From Notospermus geniculatus (lineage: Eukaryota > Nemertea > Pilidiophora > Heteronemertea > Lineidae): a stretch of 64,000 nucleotides of DNA. Location of the stretch: NCBI GenBank assembly GCA_002633025.1, contig NMRB01000724.1, positions 138,568-202,567 on the forward strand. Direction: 5' to 3'. Positions 37,210 through 47,791 of this stretch are shown in pieces (positions within the stretch are counted from its first letter, which is position 1; each line of letters starts with the position of its first letter). Below the pieces are notes generated by a model. That model had not been told where the DNA came from. It did no database searches and worked only from the letters and a program-made list of their open reading frames with translations. Made by a program: the position numbers and the translations under genes.

Positions 37210-37345
37210 CATAAATATCAAGAAGTCAACTTCCAGTGCCTGAGGAAGACCCCGGTTGGGGTCAAAAGTTTGAAAGATTCTGGAAGTTGTCTTCTTGATA
37301 TTCATCACTTTGTGTGTCAATTTTTGTGCTTTCTCTTTCTTTGGA
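37210..37345 (+). mobile_element. Inverted double fragment of the CTGAGGAAG retroelement (copy B)
   Basis: The first 26 bases (aaatatcaagaagtcaactt, ccag) are antisense, as in A. The rest (tgcctgaggaagaccccggt, tggggtcaaaag, then ctggaagttgtcttcttgat) is sense, giving a palindromic locus. Copy A has only the antisense arrangement. Confidence 0.6.
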
Positions 37346-39286
37346 TAGGTGTGTGGGTTCAATATTGAAATATTAAGCTGCAGCTTATGGGAATTTGTGT
37401 GGGCCATTCCACTCACTCCAGAATGAACGTCGTATTGTAGTATTGCTTCAACGGTGACAAAACATTTGTATTCTTGCAGTTCACTCGATCAGCTACTCAG
37501 GGGAGCCCCAGGCTTACTGTTAAGAACCCATTTCTTTGAATGATGTTGTTTTCATTCTTTGCCTTTTCTCCTAGGGTCAGAGTAGTGCAGGCCGGAGCTT
37601 ATTATTCCATGGGGATGTCGTGGTGGTTTCATCGTGAAACTTATTTGCCTCTAAAGGCTAAATCTTCATGACAAAACAAACACTTTTCACATAAGTGGGA
37701 AGCAGTGGCCTCTCCATCAACAAAAAGACGCCTCATTCAACTTTTATCACTTGTGGAGCTTGGTTTCTTCCGAGTAAATGGTCATCATGAAAGACACTCT
37801 GGAACACTGTAGTGGCCTCTGTTTGTGGTAGGGTAGTAACTGTCAGCTGACAAGAAAGTGCCTCGGATGATACTTAATGGAAAGACTAGATAGTAGCCTT
37901 TTTCTCGCTGAAAGTGATTTCACTTTTGCTACTGGCACTGCTAATGTTCACCAGAAGGGGGTTAAAGCGATGTGTCAGCCAAAAAATTTGAATGCAAAAG
38001 GGAACGAATCTTTGTTTACAAACACTCATTTCCTGCATTCTGATTGGCTGTGAGGGCAATGTTTACAAACATCATCCTTCTGTTTACAAAATGACTGTCG
38101 ATTCGCTTTAACCTGCTCTTGCTGGGAAAACTCCCTGAAGTTTCAGTAACTCTATTCCATGATATCTTCCACTTAATACGATTATATTCATTTCCATTGA
38201 ACATAAAACTTGATATGTAGTGACTTTGTGAAAGCACTTGAACTTTATTTTTTTCACCAACAGTTGTTTACTCTTGCATGAAAAGAAAGATTGGTCTCAA
38301 ACTTCAAAGCCATATTCTTAGTTATCTTGCTATATCTTATTGGTGTCAACTTTGTGCAAACCCACAACAGAACAGTAATGTTGTGGTATTCCCTTCAGAA
38401 TCATTTATCATGCAGGTCTCCGAGATAACCCAGCTTCTTTTTGATTTTGTTACAGAGGCGGCAGTTTCCCATGTTATTCAAGAGTGAAAACATATATCCT
38501 AAAATAAAAATGCTTCAAATATCAAACATGGGACCATGAAAATTGATATGAGTGTTAACCAGCAACCAAAGGAAGATTCCATTTGTCATTTTGTCATTTA
38601 TGTCACCTGAATAGAGAAAAAAATTGTTACATGTATAAAGGCAGTGGTAGGACATGATCAAGGTTTTTATATACCAGACTTTCAATGCTATGTTTTCTTT
38701 CCCTTCCCTTTGATATTTTTTAAGTAACCTGGGTGTCATATGTGAAAATAATCCCATCCCGCTTTCAGCTTTGTGTACAAACATAAACAAAATAGCTAGT
38801 GTACTTTATGTTTAGGGATATATCTAAGTTGGGCGGGTCTGCAATTCAGCCAAGTTCTTATATTTCCATCGTCATAACTACTTCTAATAATTGCGCAATT
38901 CAGTGTTTTTTGGTTGAATTCATAACATTTTCGAGCCTGTGGACACATTTTGATCAACTTACTATCTCCTTCTTTCTATCACTCGTGGGCGACATTACAA
39001 TGATATAACACACACATGATTTGTTGATAAGAAATACAATTTGTGAAGCGATGAGTTTCGGATTAGATTTTTATTTTCATCATTACATTTCTCGTCGGCA
39101 AGGTCATCCATGTGTCCTTCGATGGTAGTAGATAGTTTCAAAATCAACAAGGTCTTATTTAGTCAGTCACAATTGCCTCAGAATACATAGTAGGTTCTGC
39201 TCTTAATCCAAAGATTGACCCCCTGATGGAGTCAAAACAATTGAAACAGTCAAAATAGCTTGGTATCTGCTTTGCTTCTACAGGGA

Positions 39287-39555
39287 TACAGTACAGGTCA
39301 CAATTGACATCCCTACGGCTTCGCGTAAGTTACGTGTAACCTATGCGTAACTCACGGCTTTGGTTTCGCGCAACTTACCGCGTAACTCGCCAAAATCGTG
39401 TAACTCGCCTCGTAAATCACTGCGTAGCTAGCGAAATTCGCGTAACTCACCTGGTAAGTTACGCGTAACATAGCTCGTGAGTTGTTGTGTAAGTTACGAG
39501 TGACTTACGCGTAACTTACGCGAATTTAGGGATGTCAGTTGTGACCTGTACTGTA
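39287..39555. mobile_element. TA-target MITE, CAGTACAGGTCACAATTG ends, copy in B
   Basis: The element at 39289-39553 has TA on both sides. The site in A (28491-28500) reads gatatagctc without it. The interior is again gtaactcacg/gtaagttacgcg repeats, longer than in the A element (265 against 231 bp). Confidence 0.78.
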
Positions 39556-40021
39556 GCTCCAAAATGTTACTGGGCCATAGTGGACTACCACAGCCTAAAA
39601 AGTCAAAACAATAAGTCTCAAGTTGGAGTAAAAATTTGGCCAAGAATATTATCAAAGCCATATATTATGGATGAATGCATTGATTTCTGCCTCTCCTCTG
39701 TAGTAAAAACAAATTTTTGAGCCAGCAGCCAGAGGCAACAACTGTAGCTCATAAAGACGTGTGAGCAGAAATCGATACCAAGATCTGATGTTTGCATTTC
39801 TGCTGGAATTGCTCTTGGCAATATTCCCATCCTTGATATCTGTTGCACATAATTTCTTTAAGCGGTTTTTGTCTTGGCACCTTCTTGTGATTTTATCCAT
39901 TCTGTTCCTTCAGTGTGAACCATCTAGAACTTTTAGAAAATGGCATTGTATGAAGGAAAACGACTTTTCTCTGCTTTTTGCCTTGATTTGCGAACTTGGG
40001 ACTTGACCAGTGATGAGACTA

Positions 40022-40492
40022 TAAGGGCCATATGCACGAGTCGGACTATAGAGGTCACAGAGGTATAGGGCACAGAGGTATGAGCCGACCGTGACGTGAC
40101 TTGCGTGAAGTGTGCCACGCCACTGTTGACGTAACGTCATTGGGACATGCACGGCTCATTTCGCTGCGCCTCTGCAGCATGTGCCCCCCAGCATGGTGGC
40201 TTGTGACGTCATTTGCAAGGCCTCTATTCATTATTTCCACGACGTAACTCCGACAGTGTCCACCATTGCTGACGTCGCCGTAATGTGTTGGGCAAAATTC
40301 ATTGCTTTGCTGAAGAAAGCTGGTGGGCAAAACGCGCAACGTCACAGAACGACGTAGGCCTGGGCCTACGTCATGGATACGATGAATAGCCTAAAGTATA
40401 GCTTAAGTTAGACTTTAACTTTTCTCAATGCTACAAGCAAAGAGAGACTAATGAAAGTGTGGCTGAAGTCTGACCCGTGCATACGGCCCTAA
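40022..40492. mobile_element. PIF/Harbinger-like element, GGGCCGTATGCA ends (copy B)
   Basis: Counterpart of 28961-29463 at 40025-40489, with TAA intact on both sides (40022-40024, 40490-40492). It is slightly shorter than in A because of internal deletions near 40050 and 40285. Confidence 0.78.
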
Positions 40493-40826
40493 CAATGGTG
40501 ACCATGGTAGACCCAGGTAGATCCAGGTTGGACTTGATCCAACCAAACCACTGTCTGGATGGTAACTGTCCTTGGCAGACACACAACATCAGTCCAGTTC
40601 CCAGACTATTCAACTGTTTCACTCCTGATTGACACGATGGTCAAGATATACAATGTTGAGCCTGGACTAGTAAGACTTCGATGATCCAGTGACTTGATTA
40701 GTCAGATTTAGCCTGTATCATGTTGGAATGGTCTGGTGGCTAGGGTCGGGGTCTTGCAGAGGATGGCCAATATAGTCTAGACTTGCCAAAATATTCACTG
40801 TCTTTTATACTCAGAAAAACAGCGAC

Positions 40827-41027
40827 TAAAGCAGGCCTCACACGAGGACGGTTCTGACGGCGGTTCAGCACGGTTCAATAGGGAGGTTTAGAAATCAGGC
40901 GATAAATGCAATATAAAATCCGGTTAATGTGTAGTATGAAAAATAAAGTTATCGTTTGATTTCTAAACCTCCCTATTGAACCGTGCTGAACCGCCGTCAG
41001 AACCGTCCTCGTGTGAGGCCTGCTTAA
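40827..41027. mobile_element. Palindromic Harbinger MITE with nested second MITE
   Basis: The element at 40830-41024 has perfect inverted ends agcaggcctcacacgaggac and TAA on each side (40827-40829 and 41025-41027). Copy A has a single site (gactgaagac at 29794). At its centre, 40877-40976 has ends aatagggaggttt that match the unrelated palindromic MITE at 50031-50156, so a second family appears to sit at the centre of the first. Confidence 0.82.
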
Positions 41028-41894
41028 GACAACTAGAAGCAACGGTCAGCAATGAGTAGAACATGAACAACTGGCTGGAACTTGCGGCAACGGTCCGCAG
41101 CGCTGCCAGGGCGCGCACATCAGCCTGTTTGAGCATCTGATCAGTTGCTGCTGTTTCCAGCCAGTCGCCCACCGTTGCCGGAAACGCCATTGCCGGTAGT
41201 TGCTTCCAGTTGCAAGGTCGATGTGCGCTAGGCTTTAATCAGATTTGAAGGGATAATTCTATTGAATTAATTCAGAAATGAAGTTATATTCAACCATATT
41301 TATTATGGTTTCTTATTGCAAAAGAAGCCACGATGGCACTCTATCAAATTCTGAATGTAACTTTCCAATTGTTCCTGCCGATAGTTTTAACTTGCTCAGC
41401 AGGCACTCTCTTGAAAGTCAATCTAAGGATCAAATCCCCATCACTTCACAGGGATGTGTTTACCAGGCGGTCTTCTGTCGGTGTCATTTTTATGCAAGAT
41501 GGGTTATTGGTTAGCGCAGCATGACTAGCCTATCAATTATTATGCTATTGGGATCGCCTTCAAGGCGCCCGGCTCTGCGGATATGTCTTTGTTTAGTTGT
41601 TTACACTGTACAGTGTTGCCGAGGGCTAAAATCTTGTGAGTATTTGCCACATTGGTTTTGGGAAACGACTTCAGTTCCTTTTGACGTTTGACATTTTGAC
41701 ATTCTATTGTGGTGTCTGATCTTAAGGTCCTATGACCTACCATTTTTGAGGGAGATCTGTGATGGAAGCATACCACATCCTCCCAGGCTTGGTCTCACTC
41801 CTCTTCATACACTCACACACAAAGAAGAGGAGTGTGGTAAAAACCCCTGCTGTGGGAGGATGGCATATCAAGACAAGTCTTATACAGAGTATTT

Positions 41895-42626
41895 AAGACC
41901 GCCCCCATCAATGGGGCGGTCTTCCTTGTTTTTACTGAATTTCTCTCTCTCTCTCTCTGGATCTCTCCATCCAATCTGTGGTTTCAGCACGATAACTAAC
42001 GAAAAACGCCATGTATCGCGGTAAAACTTTCAGGAATTATAGATATGCACATTACACAGAACCCTATTGATTCTTGGGGTCATCCGTATACAAATAGTGC
42101 GAAATTTGGGTGAAATTTGTAATTTTTTCAAACTGTTGACTGAAATGCCATCTTCAGGCAATTCATAGTACCGGTACTATTAATATCACTTACTACAGCA
42201 TACAGCTAAACATTACACATGTGCATAGTTCGTTCATGTATGCTGAAGATGGCGTTGTGATCACCCTGGACTGGTTCCTATCTTGATTGAATATTCAATG
42301 GATGTGGGGAAGAGTCAATCCCTTTCTGGTCCGCCACATACCTGTTATTGGACCCTGTTGGCAGTACATAGCACAAAGTTCAGTTTATCACTGAATACAT
42401 GTAGTAGTGACCTTTACATCTTCTCCTTCTGAAGTTAGTAGGGAGAAGCCAAGTCTCCCTCTTTGGAAAAAAGTCTCTGCTTTTAGGAATGGGAGACTTT
42501 TATTCTCCCTGTTTCAAAAACCTGGCACCAACCCTGGCCGTTCGATAATTCTTGATCAGTCAACTCTGTCTTAGCTCCCAATTTCCAAGGGCGGTCTTTC
42601 AAATTGACTGGTAAGTCAATTTCTAG
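41895..42626 (+). mobile_element. Helentron-like element E7, empty site known
   Basis: The 5' hairpin is AAGACCGCCCC, loop CATCAAT, GGGGCGGTCTT (41895-41923). A (CT)n run lies at 41943-41958. The 3' end has GGGCGGTCTT at 42589-42598, a third copy of the arm, then a perfect hairpin AAATTGACT, GGTA, AGTCAATTT (42601-42622) and CTAG (42623-42626). Copy A reads agtatctggaaaattgg without interruption at 30661, placing the insertion between T and T. The interior lacks the 145-bp units and encodes no protein. The CTAG end fits the CTRR rule of canonical Helitrons, while the T/T target and paired ends fit Helentrons. Confidence 0.78.
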
Positions 42627-42755
42627 TTGGAAAATTGGGTATGACACTCTGTAAATTATTAACCCCTCAGTGCTGGAATGTTTACACTGAGGCAGTTGTG
42701 GTTTGTCAGAGCAATACTCTACAGCTATAGATCATACTAGTTATTAGACTTTGTC

Positions 42756-42905
42756 TTAGGGCTGTATGCGCAATGAAGATTATCTTGAACTCAGTTGAGC
42801 CACAGCTTTTCAATTGTTCAGGTTTGCCAGGGCATGATGTGACAATGGAAAAGTTGTGGCTCAACCTGAGTTCAAGATAGTCTTCGTGGGTGCATACGGC
42901 CCTTG
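42756..42905. mobile_element. MITE with GGGCTGTATGC ends, private to copy B
   Basis: Arms from 42759 (gggctgtatgcgcaatgaag) and to 42902 (its complement with mismatches) extend about 50 bases each, including ttgagccacagctttt. The flanks are TTA and TTG. It lies in a B-only segment, 42717-43035. Confidence 0.7.
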
Positions 42906-43649
42906 TGTTGTCCTGCAGTGCTTTGGGACAAAATTGGTGTCGTACCAAATGTTGAGAGTACTTTATGGTATAGCTTGCCAAGCCTTGTAGAACAAATGCG
43001 AAACCAAAAATGTTCAAATAGGATAATATAGTACATGTGAAAAATGATCTTCGTAAGGTCAGCATTTAGTTCCATTGTTGCAAACGGCCCATCTGAATTA
43101 AGATAAAGATATCAGGCTTCCTCGGCCCACCTAATTTAATCATTTTGGTTGTTCTGTCACTGAAACTAGTTTTAACATTCTCCATCAAGAAAGAAGTTAG
43201 CTGATGATCGGTTATTGCTTTTGGTTAATGAATCAAGAACAATTACACAGAGCACCTCCATTTATTATTGGAATAATGAGTAGATTGTTGTGTTTTCAAA
43301 ATCCATGTTGTTTGGGAAACATCTTTTATCCATTTTGCGCAAATATCAGAAATTATAAATCCTGTTAGTTGCCTGGGAGGTCGTTAAAAAACGATATAAT
43401 CATCGGAAAAGTTCAACACGATGGGATTTGGATTGCAACAAGACAAGATGAAGTGTGCTTTTATCAGGATATCATGTCTGCTATATTTTGAAAATCAATT
43501 TACTGATACAGGGTGAAGTGTTTTATTGGTTTTCAAAGTTTAAAGTGCAATGAAAATTTATAGTTTCTATTTCACACCTTATTTCATGGAACAGAACTCA
43601 TGAATTTTAAGAGTATCAAAACAGTTTCCATTTATTATCTTAAGTAATT

Positions 43650-43936
43650 CTAAAAAAGTTAAAGTTAAAGTTTGGGTTTACAGTCTGATATCAACAGCGG
43701 TAGAGATGTCTTCCGACTTAACCCCAGTGCAGTCCATCCTGTAACCTTTCAGTAAAACTCAAATGAGCTGCTCATTCAGCACTACAATCCGAGCATTTCC
43801 GACCGGTACCCATTTATACACCTGGGAGGAGAGAGGCCAGTGAGGCAAAGTCTCACGCCCAGTGGGATTCGAACCCGGGACCCTCTGACCGCTAGTCGGA
43901 GGCCCGAACCACTACGCCACTGTGGCTCCCCGGATT
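43650..43936 (-). mobile_element. tRNA-derived SINE (copy B)
   Basis: Counterpart of 31600-31880. The B-box and A-box sequences are unchanged. Confidence 0.8.
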
Positions 43937-44256
43937 CTGCCTGAAAATCCTAATGTTCCGCCTTTTGATTTCTATAGACAATATATTTTACACAAAAAAT
44001 AACCCACGGGGGCTCCTTACCTCGTATTGATGACTCGTATTATAAGGGCAAAAGATATGATTATTCCACATCCTTCCACTTTGCAAAGTCTGCTTATTTC
44101 GTTATTATTGCATCATTCCCGCTGGGATAATTGGTCATGTGAACGCATCACTGAGTCTAGAATTCAATCTGGCCGTCATTCAGAAAATATCTCAATTCCT
44201 GTTATAGATTGGCACAAAATGAATCTCCCAAAATCCCTCTGCACTCGTGGCGTGTC

Positions 44257-46509
44257 AAGTGTAATTGCTGGCTTACCAGTCCATGTAGCATTTAGCCGAT
44301 TCATCTATTAATCATTGTCATTATCGTTACATTTTGCGACGCTAATTCCATTTGCCGAATGAAATGTTTACTATTCAAGCTTTTTGATTCCGAATCATTC
44401 ATCTTATGACGTCTCAATCGTAAAAGATGAGACAAATAGTTTTTTCAACTTTGTTCGAATTTATGGAGGTTTCGCTCCTTTGATTTCTCGGCTCAATTTG
44501 GACTTGAAGTTTCTCTGACTTGGCATTAGAAATTCTGATAAAAATCCTCTCTGCCCTCAAGGTCGTGTGGTAGTTCAAAGGTGAAGGTCACTGATGGTCA
44601 CTGGGTCTCCAATTTCCTCCACAGTGCCCGTTGATGTTCCAAAACCACTCAAAATAATAACTACATACATGTATGTAATTTTCCATCCATCCAGTCATTT
44701 GGGGGAAAAAAAGACCGAACTCCTCGCTTTTCACGGGGTTGCTTTCAATTCTGCATTACCAATGCTTCAGAAGTGAACAAATTCTGATTCTGGAGGTGAT
44801 AAATGGCTGTCAGTTTGAGCCCTTGGTGGTGAGTTATGCAGGTCATGAACAACAATATACGTGTATTTGCTATAAATTCCTAAGTATAATAATCTTGCCA
44901 GTGTAGAAATATCATTAGGGATTTATAATGACACTCAATCTCCAAGAATGAGCAACTTTGCGATCAATTTTGGTTAAAAAAATACCCTCTTATAATACTC
45001 TTGATGACAATCCTCATTTAATTTTCTACCAAATAACCTGCAAAAACGTTATTGTAATCATTATCCTTCCTCTAAAAACCATACCTTTACTGTCTATCCC
45101 CAGTTTTTCTCCTTTCTTTGATATCCTATTTCAATTGACATTTCCAATTTTTTGATCCACGAATGTCAATGGCAATATCACCAATCCCAGCACTTAACAT
45201 CGCCCACTAATATCATCTACTCCTTCATTCAATCTTCTCCTGGTAACAATGCCCTTATCCTTTTTGATCCTACGGCATATATTCACTTCACCTTAACTTG
45301 ATAAAATGTGCAACATTTCAAAATGAAAATTTCACCATCCTCTTTTTATGATATTTTCTGGCATTAGGTGTGATCGTCTTAACAAAGGTTTGAATAAATT
45401 GACTTTAACTCAGTTTATTGTTTAACTTTTTTCAACCCAAAGCGGCTTTGGAAATGATATTAGTAAGCATGCAGTGTATTTTCATTTCTCCGTCAGCAGC
45501 AGCTGTCTCCAGGCCCTTCTCTTATGGGCTGATGGATATTAACGTCCATGTCTTCAATTCTTAGAGCACTGCCGCCATCGAGAAAGTACATACTTTTCTC
45601 GCTTTCCCACTCAGTGAAGATATCTATGCTTGCCAATCACCAGTATTAAAAAAACATAGCATCAAGCAAGAAACAATGCCACAATGCTGTAATTTAATTA
45701 TTCATCTAATAATCCTGTTCTAATAGAATAATCTATTGATTTAATGATAGGGTTTTTGTTGATTTACTTATTAGTATTTGGCTTCTATTGATAAGTAATG
45801 ATATGACCCCTTTTGTGAACTTTGTGGCTTCTTAAAGGGACGTAGGCAGACTCCACATACAATGTAGGTATTTTGATGTGCTCATTACTCCAATCTGGGC
45901 ATAAGAACCTAACGCTGACATGTATTGTAAGTAAAAAACATTAGGCTTTTTTCACTGTGAGCATTCCCTATTGTCAAAATCTCGCAATACAAAGGATCAG
46001 CATTCCCAATGAATAGAGCAGTGCCCACTGTGAAAAAAACCTACTAAATATCAACATTTGTGCCAAAATCCGTAGGTTGTCAGTTGCTAGCGCCACCTGT
46101 GGTAAAGTGACCGCACTGATATAACCTAATAGCTGGCTGCCTATAACGTCCTTTTAACACTCTCTGCTTCTAGTCTTATTTAGAACTTACATACCAGTTG
46201 CACAGCAGCAAGAATGGTTGAGATGAGTATAACTGAGTACCTGTTGATGGAAGCCAGGGCATGTAGAATATGTAGTCTTGGCAATGAGAATAACTGAAGA
46301 ATAGAGAAATGTCTCAATACTATTATGAAGTCCCTTTAGCCTATCTTGTTTCAAGAAACACATTTGGGTCTAATACAGAACCATGTAGGCTTCTGGACCT
46401 TTCTAACAAAGATGTGGCCTGCTATCTCCCACAGGATGTTGTGGCATTTATTGTCCAACCTAACACTATCTTTCGCATCCCCTCAGAAATTATTTTACCT
46501 AAACCCTGT
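44257..46509. other. Unique non-coding sequence after copy B
   Basis: No exon, RNA gene or repeat recognised. Confidence 0.5.
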
Positions 46510-46607
46510 GCCCATGGCCCGCTTGACCGTCTTAGCGTGCCAGCGGTCATTGAATGGTAATAAGCTTCTGATGTCATATGGTGGGAATTGTTAGACTGCC
46601 ATCTTTT
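46510..46607 (+). repeat. Dispersed repeat fragment, copy 1
   Basis: cccatggcccgc, a variable middle, then gaatggtaataagcttctga, tgtcatatggtg and gaattgtt match 54478-54570. The element class is unknown. Confidence 0.6.
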
Positions 46608-47655
46608 GATGAAAAGGTTTAGGTTTCTATCCACCACCTCTGTAGCTTGGAATTGACACCTGTTGATAACAAACACTGGTGGATATGAGAACGTGCTCTC
46701 AGGGATGTATTTCCCTTGCAAAGTACATGACCGTTATTCACACTCATATTATAGAACATAAAGCTTATATCCTACTTAGGTGATCACTTCTGAAAGCAAT
46801 ATCGATTGGCTTCTACTTTGCAAACTCTTTTATTCCTTGCAACTTTGTTCTGCGTAGTTCCCATTGAAATCCCTTAGATCAGCCTGCTGAATTGGATCAC
46901 AATGCATTTCTGCATCTTAGTCAGACATTGTGGGTTAATTTTCTGGGCCGCTGCTTCTTGTTGTGGGCTACTTCAATGATGGTTCATAAATGTTATGTCC
47001 ACTTCATTTCTTTATCTCGTGCATTCAAAGGACAGTGCTGGGCGTTGAAAAGATGGCCTTTGTGGTGCCCAGACGATATACGCTTATATTATCAACAGAT
47101 AACGCAACTGTGAAACACGTGGGCTCTGTGATAAAGGAAAAACAAAATGTTGGTCTTCTCATGTCTTTGAAAGTGGGAGTATTTTTCACAGAAAATAACT
47201 TTTGCGTGCAACATGAAATGACTGATGTGCTACACCCAGGAAATGGAAAAGTCAGGGTTTTGATGTTCGTCGTCTAAAAAATTGCGGGAATTTCCTGCAG
47301 TTTTGATGAGAAGAGGGTAAGACGAATGTATTGTGAAAATTAGCTTGATATTGACTTCTTGGCAGGATAAACAGACCTGCTGTTGAGACCATGTCCGTGA
47401 AGCATGTTACGACTTGGATGGAGTGGAGTGGTTCCTACTTGGAAACAGCGGTTCCTACTTGGAAACCAATCGCCCATTCCCAGCTGAAGGAGGCCAAGCA
47501 GGACCATATCTATAACCTACTTGGAAAACATCTGCATATAGCTTCTACACAACTGCAGCTAGTATACTAGTCGACCTAACAGTGATCAACATCAGCAACT
47601 TTCTGGGAACAACTCTGGGTTCAGTTTTCAGCAAGCTCCTTCCTTGTCCTTCCTA
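46608..47655. other. Non-coding stretch, nothing recognised
   Basis: Two overlapping plus-strand open frames (46892-47113 and 46990-47277) have no domain I recognise. Confidence 0.5.
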
Positions 47656-47791
47656 AGGCCCCTGTTACATAGAAGTACCGGTATATGGTATACGAAAACG
47701 CCGGTTAACAATGGGTTCACGGTCGTGAATCCATTTGAAGCCTTTGTTGACCGGTGTTTTCATATACCATATACTTCTATGTAATAGGGCC
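47656..47791. mobile_element. Palindromic MITE with GGCCCCTGTTACATAGAAGTA ends
   Basis: Arms ggcccctgttacatagaagt (from 47656) and acttctatgtaatagggcc (to about 47790) are complementary, with inner pairing accggtatatggtat/ataccatatac and aaaacgccggt/accggtgtttt. The flanks are TAA and TTA, both TWA-type, so a Harbinger origin is likely. Confidence 0.7.

Larger units (their letters stand above)
33965..44256 (+). repeat. Copy B of the direct 10-kb segmental duplication
   Basis: Matches copy A from ttgttgttatggatgta (33965) to cactcgtggcgtgt (44256). Private insertions in B are a 5S/tRNA-like SINE (34593-34792), a composite MITE (34821-35451), a CAGTACAGG element (39289-39553), a palindromic Harbinger MITE (40830-41024), the Helentron-like E7 (41895-42626) and a segment with a small MITE (42717-43035). 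After 44256 the sequence continues into DNA that A lacks. Confidence 0.9.

Noticed and set aside
41895-42626. Canonical Helitron on the basis of the CTAG 3' end
   Set aside because: The 5' end is not TC, the target is T/T rather than A/T, and the ends are complementary, so Helentron-like fits better.
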